This document shows positions 55,292-64,000 of a stretch of 64,000 bases of DNA, piece after piece; within the stretch, counting starts at the first letter, position 1, and the number at the start of each line of letters is the position of its first letter. The notes under the pieces were generated by a model. The model did not search any database. It was given only the letters and a program-made list of their open reading frames with translations, and was not told where the DNA came from. Source of the stretch: Variovorax paradoxus. GTDB lineage: Bacteria; Pseudomonadota; Gammaproteobacteria; Burkholderiales; Burkholderiaceae_C. The position numbers were made by a program, and so were the translations under genes. The stretch spans positions 6,510,001 to 6,574,000 of the forward strand of contig CP063166.1 of NCBI GenBank assembly GCA_016806145.1, in the 5' to 3' direction.

Positions 55292-56383
55292 TCAGCGGTG
55301 CAACGGGCAGCCGTTGCGCTCACCGCGAAATTCCGACGAGGCCGCATAGGCCGCCTTGCGCGCACGCATCACGCCGCCCAGCGGCCGGTGCGCCGCGAGC
55401 GCATGCCAGGGACTGAAAGCCATGCCGTCGTCCATCTCGCGCGACAGCTCCGCGCTCCAGCCCGCCTGCGGCGGCGCCAGCACGCGCGCGATCGTCACGT
55501 AGGGACTGAGTTCCTGCGGCCATTCGACCGAGGCGTTCTCGACCGGCATGCGCTCGAGGTCGACGCACAGCTGGGCCCGCAGTTCCCACTCGCCGCCGTG
55601 ATCTCGCAGGAAGTCCATCACCGCCTCGCGCGTGCCGTCGGGCTTGCCGTCCAGGTGCAGTTCCGCCTTCTCGAGCGCGACCAGCGCCTCGGACACCGGC
55701 GCGAGCTGCAGCTTGGCGATGTGATCGCCGAAGCGGATCGGCACCTGGGTGAAGAAGGTGGCGCCCAGCGGATGGGTCAGCGGATGCGCGCCCAGCGCGA
55801 CCAGCTTCGGGCTCGAGCCGCCCGCCACCTCGATCAGCTTCTCGATGCTCTGCAATACGCCCGACAGCAGCAGCTTGCCGGTGGGCGCGCGGTCGGTGGT
55901 GGCCGCGAGCAGCTTGAGGCTGCGCAGGAAGCCGCGCGCATCGGGCGCGACGAACACCGGGCCGTCGACGAACAGGAAGTCCTGCGTGGTCTGGTCCTCG
56001 GAGCCCTCGACGCGCTCGCCCTCGACGTCGAACACCTTGAGCGCCATGCCGCGCGGCAGCGAGATGCGGTCGTCGAGCACCTCGGCCGGCGGCGTCGACA
56101 GCCGCATCGCCGCGCGATGGCGACCCGGCGTGGCGAACAGGCCCTGTGCGTAGGCGGGCGGCAGGCCCTCGGGCACGACGAGTTCGGCCTGCAGCAGGCC
56201 ATGGCTCTTGGCGTGCACGGCGCGCATGGCGTGGCCGGCATGCTCGGCCACGGTCTGCGCCATGTCGCGCAAGGTGGCGACCAGTTCGATCTGGGTCTGG
56301 GCCTCGTCCTCGCGCTCGGTCTCCACGGCGGGGTCGAAGCGCACGGGGGCGAGCGTTGGCGTGGGCGTAGCGGTTTGGTTCAT
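55292..56383 (-). CDS. Catalase-like haem protein, short form
   Basis: This 363-residue protein keeps the distal part of the catalase fold. The His-bearing AMRAVHAKSHGLLQAELVV (near residue 52) aligns with the catalase RxxHAxGxGAxGxFEV motif, followed by AAMRLSTPPAE, LPRGMALKVFDVEG and TTQDFLFVDGPVFVAPD. It is much shorter than a normal catalase (above 480 residues). The proximal haem-Tyr motif RxFxYxDTxxxR is not seen. It may be a peroxidase-type or dioxygenase-like haem protein of the srpA/catalase-related group. AAGGAG precedes the ATG. Confidence 0.8.
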   Translation of the reverse strand: MNQTATPTPTLAPVRFDPAVETEREDEAQTQIELVATLRDMAQTVAEHAGHAMRAVHAKSHGLLQAELVVPEGLPPAYAQGLFATPGRHRAAMRLSTPPAEVLDDRISLPRGMALKVFDVEGERVEGSEDQTTQDFLFVDGPVFVAPDARGFLRSLKLLAATTDRAPTGKLLLSGVLQSIEKLIEVAGGSSPKLVALGAHPLTHPLGATFFTQVPIRFGDHIAKLQLAPVSEALVALEKAELHLDGKPDGTREAVMDFLRDHGGEWELRAQLCVDLERMPVENASVEWPQELSPYVTIARVLAPPQAGWSAELSREMDDGMAFSPWHALAAHRPLGGVMRARKAAYAASSEFRGERNGCPLHR

Positions 56384-56496
56384 GGTCGGGGCTCCTTGGG
56401 CATCCTGGGCCGAACCATTGAGCGCGGTGCGACCGGCGCGCGATGTAGGCCGTCGGCTCCCGTGGCTGCGCTCGACCGCCTGCACGGCGGGCCGCG

Positions 56497-57991
56497 TCAG
56501 CCGGCGCGCGCGAGTTGCGCCACGCGCCGGATCGCGTCGTCGATGCGCGCGGCCTCGATCAGCCCGTAGCCGAAGGCCAGGCCCTCGGGCGCGTCGGCCA
56601 CGCGCGGGTCGAAGGCATAGCGCGACAGCGGCGCCAGCGCGATGCCGGCCTCGGCCGCGCGCCGCGCCAGCGCCTCGGCGCGCAGCGGCGCATGCAGCCA
56701 GGCCGACAGGTGCAGGCCGGCCTGCGAGGGAATGGCCTCGAACAGGTCCGCGCCATGGCGCACCAGCGCCTCGAGCAGCGCGCGGCGGCGCTCGCCGTAG
56801 ACCTTGCGCATCCTGCGGATGTGGCGCGCCAGATGGCCCTCGGCGATGAAGTCGGCCAGCGCGTCCTGGCCCAGCACCGGGCTGTGCCAGTCGGCCAGCT
56901 CGCGCATGCGCACCAGCGCCGCGCGCGCCCACGGCGGCGCCACCACGAAGCCCAGGCGCAGCGCGGGAAAGAGGCTCTTCGAGAAGGTGCCCACGTAGCA
57001 GACCGAGTCGGCACGGTCCAGCGTCTGCAGCGCGTCGAGTGGGCGGCCGGCGAAGCGGAATTCGCTGTCGTAGTCGTCCTCGATCACCACCGCTTGGCGC
57101 TCGCGCGCGAAGGCCAGCAGCGCGGCGCGCCGCGGCGTCGACATGGCCACGCCGGTGGGGAACTGGTGCGAGGGCGTCACGCAGATCACGCGCGCCTCGG
57201 CCGGCAACCGGTCGACGCACAGGCCCTCGGCGTCGGTGGGCACGGGCACCACCTTCGCGCCCGCGGCCGCCAGGGCCTCGCGCAGCGAGGGATAGGACAG
57301 CTGCTCGACCGCCACCACCGTGCGCCCCGGCACGACGAGGATGCGCGCGAGCAGCCCGAAGGCCTGCTGCGCGCCGGCGGTGACGACGATGTCGTCGGCA
57401 CTGCAACCGACCGCGCGCGTGAAGGACACGTGGCGCGCGATCGCCTCGCGCAGCGCCGGCTGGCCGCGCGGGTCGGCGTACTGCGCGGCCTCGCCGCCGC
57501 CGCGCGCGATGCGGCGCAGCGCGCGGTCGGACAACCGGCGCCAGATGTCGAAGGGCAGCGCGCTCGCATCGGGCAGGCCGCCCGCGGAAATCGTCGCGCG
57601 CCGGGCGCTGCTGCAGCGTGGGCGGCAGGTCGGCGCCGGGCACGCGCGGCGGGACCAGACGTGGATCGCGGCGCGGCGCGGCGGCCTCGATGGGCGCGGC
57701 GGTGCGCGGCGACCGGCAGCGGCGCGAGGCCGGCAGGGTGTCGGCCACGTAGGTGCCGGCCCCGGGGCGGGCGACCAGATAACCCTCGCTGAGCAGCAGG
57801 TCGTAGGCCGCCAGCATGGTGTTGCGCGACACGCCCAGGCGCTGCGCGAGCGCGCGCGTGGCCGGCAGGCGGGCGCCGGGCCGCAGCCGGCCGTCGAGGA
57901 TGGCGGCGTGCAGCTGCCGGTGCAGCTCGCGCAGCAGTTCGCGCGAGCCGGCCGCGGGCAGCTGCAGGGACAGCTCGAAAAGTGGCTCCAT
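56497..57991 (-). pseudogene. MocR/PdxR-family regulator (GntR HTH + aminotransferase), frameshifted
   Basis: The N-terminal winged helix (FELSLQLPAAGSRELLRELHRQLHAAILDGRLRPGARLPATRALAQRLGVSRNTMLAAYDLLLSEGYL) starts at 57991. The PLP-aminotransferase-like domain (QYADPRGQPALREAIARH, VTPSHQFPTGVAMS, VIEDDYDSEFRFAG, the PLP-lysine loop YVGTFSKSLFPALRLGF) is in another frame. The frames would join at DDFRG/GLPDASALPF if one G were removed from the CCC/GGG run at 57581-57583. Either a one-base insertion broke the gene or the sequence has an error. It is divergent from an MFS exporter that it probably regulated. Confidence 0.9.
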
Positions 57992-58006
57992 GGAATTGGT
58001 GGATTG

Positions 58007-58025
58007 TGGTTCTTTTTAGGAACCA
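58007..58025. promoter_or_regulatory. Inverted repeat TGGTTC-N7-GAACCA, candidate operator
   Basis: Perfect 6-bp arms lie between the divergent MocR-type regulator and MFS gene, 16 bp from the regulator start and 49 bp before the MFS ATG. Such a site would suit control of both genes by the regulator. Confidence 0.5.
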
Positions 58026-58073
58026 ATCGCAAGCCTACGCTGGACCCCATCGAATGCTCGATGGAGAAACGCC

Positions 58074-59318
58074 ATGCACCACGACCCCGTCCCCTCTTCT
58101 TCCGCCGCGCCCGAGCGCCTGCCGCCGAGCCTCGCCTGGCTCGCGCTCGGCGCCTTCGCGATCGGCACCGAGAGCTTCATCGTCGCGGGCCTGCTGCCCG
58201 TGCTCGCGGCCGACCTGCGGATCAGCCCCACGCACGCGGGCCAGCTCGTGCTGCTGTTCGCGCTCAGCTATGCGATCGGCTCGCCGCTGATGGCCGCGGC
58301 CTGCGCGCGCTTCGGCCGCCGGCCGCTGCTGGTCGCGAGCCTCGCGGCCTTCAGCGGCCTGACGCTGCTGGCATCGATGGCGCAGGGCTTCGGCCAGCTC
58401 GCGCTGGCGCGTCTCGCGCTGGGCCTGGTGGCGGGCGTGTTCGTGCCGACCGCGAGCGCGGTGGCGGCTTCGCTGGTGTCGCCCGCCTTGCGCGGCCGGG
58501 CGCTGGCGATCGTGACCGGCGGCGGCACGCTGGCGGTGGCGCTCGGCGTGCCGCTGGGCGCCTGGATCGCGGGCTGGGGCGGCTGGCGCACGGCCTACCT
58601 GCTGATCGCCGCGCTGGGCCTGGTCGCGACCCTGGGCATCGCGGCCGGGCTGCCGCGCCGGCTCGGGGTGGCGGCGCCCGCCGCATCGGGCGGCGCGGCC
58701 TTCGCCGTGCTGCGCGCGCCGGGCGTGCTGGCCGGGCTCGGCGTCAGCGTGCTCTGGACCACGGGCGGCTTCAGCTTCTACACCTACATCGCGCTGTTCC
58801 TCTCGCGCACGGTGGGCATCGGCCCCGAAGGCATCGGCGCGGTCTTCGTCGCCATCGGCGTGGCGGCGGCGCTCGGCACCGCGGGCGGCGGCTGGGCCAC
58901 CGACCGCTTCGGCGCCGACCGGGTGGCACGCGGCTTCGCGCTGCTGCTGGTGGCGGTCCTCGGCGGGTTGTCGCTCGCGGCCCAGGCGCTGCCGGGCGGC
59001 CTGGCGCTGCCGGTCGTGGTGGGCCTGGCGGCGCTGTGGGGTTTCGCGGGCTGGGGCTTCGGGCCGGCGCAGGCGGTGCGGCTGATCCGGCTGGCGCCCG
59101 AGCGCGCGCCGATGACACTGTCGCTCAACGCCTCGGCGATCTACCTCGGGATCGCGGCCGGCTCGCTGTTCGGCGGCGTGGCGATCGCGTGGTTCGGCGT
59201 GAGCACCGTCGGCTGGGTGGGCGCGGCCTGCCAGCTGGCCGGCGTGCTGCTGCTGGCCCATGGCCGCCGACGCGGCGGCGGCACGGTCGCGCGGGTCGGG
59301 GAGCCCGCGGCAGCCTGA
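58074..59318 (+). CDS. MFS (DHA1 family) drug/metabolite exporter
   Basis: This 414-residue transporter has twelve predicted helices. The family motif A is SYAIGSPLMAAACARFGRRPLLV after helix 2, and the motif C-like stretch is GGTLAVALGVPLGAWIAGWGGWR in helix 5. Both are typical of DHA1 exporters of the AraJ/NepI/YdhP type. The first segment AIGTESFIVAGLLPVLA is characteristic. The substrate is unknown. It is divergent from the MocR regulator. A short dispersed-type motif lies just after the stop codon. Confidence 0.92.
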   Translation: MHHDPVPSSSAAPERLPPSLAWLALGAFAIGTESFIVAGLLPVLAADLRISPTHAGQLVLLFALSYAIGSPLMAAACARFGRRPLLVASLAAFSGLTLLASMAQGFGQLALARLALGLVAGVFVPTASAVAASLVSPALRGRALAIVTGGGTLAVALGVPLGAWIAGWGGWRTAYLLIAALGLVATLGIAAGLPRRLGVAAPAASGGAAFAVLRAPGVLAGLGVSVLWTTGGFSFYTYIALFLSRTVGIGPEGIGAVFVAIGVAAALGTAGGGWATDRFGADRVARGFALLLVAVLGGLSLAAQALPGGLALPVVVGLAALWGFAGWGFGPAQAVRLIRLAPERAPMTLSLNASAIYLGIAAGSLFGGVAIAWFGVSTVGWVGAACQLAGVLLLAHGRRRGGGTVARVGEPAAA

Positions 59319-59733
59319 GGGCTTTCAGCTACCCTTTTGATAGCAATATCGATCGATTTGTCGCGCGTTCGCGCCAGTCCCGGCCGAAACCTGAGCAACA
59401 GTCATGCCAGTCCGGTTACAATGCCGGGTTCGTTTCGATACTACGACGAAGTCTTTTCTCGTCACCCCACCGGTTGGCCGATTGGCACCGAGGCCCCCTG
59501 AACCCGATTTGAAATCCCCGGGTTCCGCACCTCCCCCGCCAGGCACGCCGGTTCTTGCCGTGTGTTGGAGCGCCAGTTCCGGCGCCCATGATTGCCACCA
59601 CGGTCTTCGTTCATGTTGAAGCGAGCAGAGCGCGTCCCCGCTGCGCCGTGTGTGTCGGCCGGCCGTCGCGCCTGAAACCAAACACGACGGATTTCATTCA
59701 TATCCAACAGACAACGAAGATTCGAGGTAAAGC
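59319..59733 (+). other. Long leader region before infA
   Basis: These 415 bp hold no convincing gene. A -10-like TACAAT is at 59417-59422 with no clear -35 partner. A short motif (59326-59345) of the GCTAnnnTTTTGATAGC type lies just after the MFS stop. Open frames on both strands here look like noise. The infA transcript could have a leader of about 300 nt. Confidence 0.5.
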
Positions 59734-60009
59734 ATGCCGAAGGAAGAACTGATCGAAATGAACGGCGCAGTGACCGAAGTCCTGCCCGATTCGCGCTACC
59801 GCGTCACGCTCGACAACGGTCACCAGCTGATCGCCTACAGCGGCGGCAAGATGCGCAAGCACCACATCCGCATCCTGGCGGGCGACAAGGTGTCGCTGGA
59901 ACTCTCGCCCTACGACCTGACCAAGGGCCGCATCACGTTCCGCCACCTGGAACGCCGCGGTCCTCCGCCGTCGGGTCCCGGCGGCAACAACGGCGCCCAG
60001 CGCCGCTGA
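59734..60009 (+). CDS. infA: Translation initiation factor IF-1
   Basis: This 91-residue protein is an S1-like OB fold: [69 protein letters not shown] Gly/Pro/Arg tail of about 20 residues makes it longer than the standard 72. It lies outside the ribosomal-protein operon, so it is probably the second infA copy found in many Burkholderiales and may have a cold- or stress-related role. A good terminator follows. Confidence 0.93.
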   Translation: MPKEELIEMNGAVTEVLPDSRYRVTLDNGHQLIAYSGGKMRKHHIRILAGDKVSLELSPYDLTKGRITFRHLERRGPPPSGPGGNNGAQRR

Positions 60010-60042
60010 ACGACCGGCAAGCGCCGACCGTCGCAGCCCCCG

Positions 60043-60095
60043 AGGGCCTTGCAGCACTGTCGCCCTGGCGGCGGGCTGCAAGGCCCTGATTTTTT
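60043..60095 (+). terminator. Rho-independent terminator of infA
   Basis: The arms AGGGCCTTGCAGC (60043-60055) and GCTGCAAGGCCCT (60075-60087) are followed by GA and six T, 34 bp after the infA stop. Confidence 0.88.
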
Positions 60096-60146
60096 GCTCC
60101 TCCGACTCTCCTCCAAGCTTCCGCCGGGCCTGCTGGCGGCCACGCC

Positions 60147-61527
<1,381 letters not shown>

Positions 61528-61553
<26 letters not shown>

Positions 61554-63003
61554 GGTCGCCCGCGAGCGCCGCCGCGCCGCCGGCGGCCGAGGTCGGCGCG
61601 ACCGGTGCGTCGAGCACCGGCACCGCGTCTTCGGGCGGCGCCGGCGCGATGTCCTCGCGCAGCGCCAGCCGGTTCGCGAGCCGGAACGCCACCGTCACCG
61701 CGAGCACGCCGAAGATCGAGGCGCCCACCGCCTGCCCGATCAGCACGCCCGCCGCGCCGTACTGCGCGCCCCACCAGACGAAGGGCACCGTGCCCACCGT
61801 CGCGCGGCCCCAGTTGAAGACCGTCGACAGCAGCGGATGGCCGAGGTTGTTGAACGAGGCATTGGCCACGAACAGGCCGCCCGCGAAGAAGAAGCTGGCC
61901 GCCAGCCAGCTGCAGAACAGCGCGATCAGCTCGGCCGAGACGCCGTCGGCCGAGAAGGCGCGGATCAGGACGTCCTGCCCCAGCGCCAGCACCGCCCAGG
62001 CCACCGCCACCGACACGCCCATGACCAGCAGGCTGTCGCGCAGCCCCTGGCGCACGCGCCGGTACTGCCCGGCGCCGAGGTTCTGCGCCAGGATCGGCCC
62101 GACCGCGCCGCTCAGCGCATAGACCAGCCCGAAGGCCACCGGGCTCACGCGGTCGATGGTGGCGGCGCCGGCCACGGCCGCGGGCCCGAACTGCGCGATG
62201 CTGTGGGTGACGAAGGCGGCGCTCACCGGCGTCGCGAGATTGGTGAGCACCGCCGGCCCGGCCACCGCGGCCATCGCGCGGGCATCGGCGCCCAGCTGCT
62301 TCGGCTCGAAGCGGCCCAGCATGCGGTGCCGCACCGCCACGCCGTGCAGCCCGACCGCGGCCAGCGCCAGCCGCGAGAACACGGCGCTCACGGCCGCGCC
62401 GTCGAGCCCCATGCCGAAGCCGAAGATCAGGATCGGGTCGAGCACCGCGGTGACGAAGGCGCCGACCAGCGTGACCATCATCGCGCGCCGCGCATCGCCG
62501 ACCGCGCGCAGCAGCGCCGAGCAGGCCATGCCCAGCCCGAGCAGCGGCATCGTGTGCACGGTGATCGCGAGGTAGCGCTGCGCGAAGCGCGCGGTCTCGC
62601 CCTCGGCACCCAGCGCATGCAGGGCCGGGCCGAGGAAGAAGGCGGTGCCGCTGCCCGCCACCAGCGAGATCGCCGCCATCAGCACCAGGCTCGCGGTGGC
62701 GATGCGGCGCGCGTCGTGCGCGCGGCCCGCGCCCACGGTGCGCGAGACCACGGCCGCGATGCCGATCATCAGCCCGATGCACAGCGAGGTGTGGAAGAAG
62801 CCGACCACGCCCGCGAAACCCACGGCCGCGGCGATGGCTTTCTCGCCGAGCAGCGAGATGTAGAACAGGTTGATCAGGTCGACCGCGAACACCGCGATCA
62901 GGCCGATGGCGCCGGTGCCCGCCATCACGCAGACATGCCGCAGCAGCGAGCCCGTGACGAACCTCGGCCGGGCCATGTCTCCCCCCATCGCGCTTTCTGG
63001 CAT
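61528..63003 (-). CDS. MATE-family multidrug efflux transporter
   Basis: This 491-residue transporter has about twelve helices in two MATE repeats (GTGAIGLIAVFAVDLINLFYISLLGEKAIAAAVGFAGVV at the start, VSPVAFGLVYALSGAVGPILAQNLGAG for the second half). A Pro-rich cytosolic tail follows (from about residue 455). It would export cationic or other drugs with Na+ or H+. The start is ATG 63003 (AGGA at a good distance) or 62976 (MARPRF, with a G-rich site very close). It overlaps dbpA at the 3' end by 26 bp. Confidence 0.9.
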
Positions 63004-63062
63004 GCAAAATCCTCGCTGTGGCCTAATTACGCCTTCGAACTTCACTTTTACCCGAGCTTTCC

Positions 63063-63233
63063 ATGCCCAAGAAAATCCGTACCGAAGCCGACCGTCTCGC
63101 CAGCCCGAAGCCCGTGCCCCTGCCCGGCTTCACCCTGCCGCGCAACGGTGGCGGCCAGAAGGTCAGCCTCGAGCGCGGCACCGCGACGCGCAGCAAGAAG
63201 AACCCCGGCAAGCGCGCCAAGAAGGGCGGCTGA
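63063..63233 (+). CDS. Small basic protein, 56 residues
   Basis: The open frame from ATG 63063 to the TGA at 63231 encodes MPKKIRTEADRLASPKPVPL, a middle PGFTLPRNGG and a Lys/Arg/Gly-rich end (RSKKNPGKRAKKGG). The frame is in codon style for this genome, and the ATG has a plausible leader after the divergent MATE gene. It looks like a nucleic-acid-binding or ribosome-associated peptide. No family is recognised. Confidence 0.65.
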   Translation: MPKKIRTEADRLASPKPVPLPGFTLPRNGGGQKVSLERGTATRSKKNPGKRAKKGG

Positions 63234-63283
63234 TCCGGCCTTCGCCGCCACGGCCCGCCGGGCCGGTGGCGCGAAACCCCGAC

Positions 63284-63305
63284 AAACGCGCCCGCGGGCG
63301 CGTTT
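63284..63305 (+). terminator. Weak hairpin terminator after the small basic gene
   Basis: AAACGCGCCC, GC, GGGCGCGTTT forms a 10-bp stem with only three T following, 51 bp after the small gene. Confidence 0.4.
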
Positions 63306-63344
63306 CGTCGTTGATGGGGCCCCTGCCGCGGCTATGAGGCTTCG

Positions 63345-63665
63345 ATGTCCGACGACAACCAGATCCTGATCCCGCCCTCGTTCTTCGCCGTCTACACCGA
63401 CGCGCGGCAGCGGCTGCGCGAACCCATCGGCGTGGTGCGCGAGCGCTACGAGATCTGCGAGGACCTGGCCAGCCACCTGGTGGGCCATGCGCAGATCCAG
63501 CACCACACCGAGGTGCCGGTCGAAAGCGAGATCCTGACGCGCATCCGTGCCGGCCTGGCCGTGCCCGAGGCGGGCCTGCAGCCGGCCGAGGCCGACTGGG
63601 TGGTGCAGCGGCTGGCCGAGCTGCTGGGCTGGCCCGGGCCCGAACCGGTGCCGTCCGAAGACTGA
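63345..63665 (+). CDS. Hypothetical protein of the short ATPase/chaperone-annotated family
   Basis: This 106-residue protein begins MSDDNQILIPPSFFAVYTDARQRL and has a conserved-looking central helix (VRERYEICEDLASHLVGHAQI) and an acidic C-terminus. Short proteins of this kind are common in Comamonadaceae and are often labelled ATPase with chaperone activity without support. No ATP-binding motif is visible, so no function can be assigned. Confidence 0.8.
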   Translation: MSDDNQILIPPSFFAVYTDARQRLREPIGVVRERYEICEDLASHLVGHAQIQHHTEVPVESEILTRIRAGLAVPEAGLQPAEADWVVQRLAELLGWPGPEPVPSED

Positions 63666-63682
63666 ACCCCGGCGGCGCCGCC

Positions 63683-64000
63683 ATGCTGCTCCAGGTCGGC
63701 GAACTCGCGCGGCGCACCGGGCTCACGGTGCGCACGCTCCACCACTACGACGCGATCGGCCTGCTCGCGCCCTCGGCGCGCTCGGAGGCGGGCTACCGGC
63801 TCTACGGCCCCGACGACATCGCGCGGCTGCACGCGATCCAGGCGCTGCGGCTGCTCGGGCTGCCGCTGGCCGAGATCGGCGGGCTGCTGGGCGCGGGCGG
63901 CGAATCGCTGCCCGCGATCGTCGAACGCCAGATCGCCGCGCTCGACCGGCAGATCGCGCAGGCCACCACGCTGCGCGAGCGGCTCGCGCTGCTCGAACAG
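63683..64000 (+). CDS. MerR-family transcriptional regulator (N-terminal part, runs off the window)
   Basis: The first 106 residues cover a MerR winged helix (LLQVGELARRTGLTVRTLHHYDAIGLLAPSARSEAGYRLYGPDDIARLHAIQALRLLGLPLAEI) and the start of the dimerising coiled coil (VERQIAALDRQIAQATTLRERL). The HHYD form resembles TipA/SoxR-like drug or stress regulators. The effector domain is beyond the window. It starts 17 bp after the preceding small gene. Confidence 0.92.
   Translation, partial: MLLQVGELARRTGLTVRTLHHYDAIGLLAPSARSEAGYRLYGPDDIARLHAIQALRLLGLPLAEIGGLLGAGGESLPAIVERQIAALDRQIAQATTLRERLALLEQ

Noticed and set aside
59325..59681. Open frames on both strands in the infA leader
   Set aside because: Several overlapping frames of similar length with no ribosome sites or recognisable domains. 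Probably noise in a long leader.

Overview
The window is GC-rich chromosomal DNA that reads like a betaproteobacterium of the Comamonadaceae, most likely Variovorax or a close relative. This rests on the gene families (Bug-type solute receptor, DUF3717, YaeQ, type II ArgC, IF-1 with an extended tail, class II cAMP phosphodiesterase) and on very high third-position GC. It is inference from gene content, not from a marker alignment. Nearly all of it is ordinary chromosome. The only mobile DNA is a graveyard of broken insertion sequences at about 28.9-30.9 kb. I see no tRNA, rRNA or CRISPR array.

Layout. 0-3.3 kb: 3' part of rlpA (frameshifted), then an ECF41-type sigma factor and its carboxymuconolactone-decarboxylase partner, each with a matching TGTCAC/CGTC promoter, then a ferritin-like protein. 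3.4-9.9 kb: a periplasmic glutathione peroxidase, a three-gene lipid-modification operon (FAD oxidoreductase, DUF1365, cyclopropane-synthase-like methyltransferase) behind a large interrupted palindrome, a GST and purB. 10.1-13.5 kb: PepSY protein and TonB-dependent receptor. 13.6-19.4 kb: yaeQ, small cysteine-rich proteins, a yybP-ykoY (Mn2+) riboswitch in front of a terC gene, the BepA-like protease and moaC. 19.4-31.4 kb: a type IV pilus region with a PglL-like glycosyltransferase, the coupled minor-pilin operon pilE-fimT-pilV-pilW-pilX-pilY1 (PilY1 carries a PA14 domain), IS remnants, and the major pilin gene behind a sigma-54 promoter with PilR-like upstream sites.

31.6-37.0 kb: a signalling cluster on the minus strand, PP2C phosphatase, FHA protein, CHASE2 adenylate cyclase and cAMP phosphodiesterase, followed upstream by a second terC. 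37.1-43.3 kb: sucCD, argC, a membrane protein, an SRPBCC protein, recX and recA. 43.3-47.2 kb: a MarR regulator, a TctD/TctE-like two-component system and birA. 47.2-51.9 kb: a SET-domain methyltransferase with a lysine-rich tail, divergent from a DNA topoisomerase III that ends in a lysine/alanine-rich linker and a SWIB domain. The two are separated by a 35-bp alternating purine-pyrimidine tract. A Bug receptor follows. 51.9-64 kb: SDR, small lipoprotein, glutamine amidotransferase, TIM-barrel isomerase, catalase-like protein, frameshifted MocR regulator divergent from an MFS exporter, infA, dbpA, a MATE exporter, small proteins and the start of a MerR regulator.

The most unusual items are the SET/TopB-SWIB pair with its Z-DNA-prone intergenic tract, the orphan PP2C/FHA/cAMP cluster, the palindrome controlling the lipid-modification operon, and the layered IS fragments with directly repeated left ends. 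Two single-base frameshifts (rlpA, mocR) could be real mutations or sequence errors.
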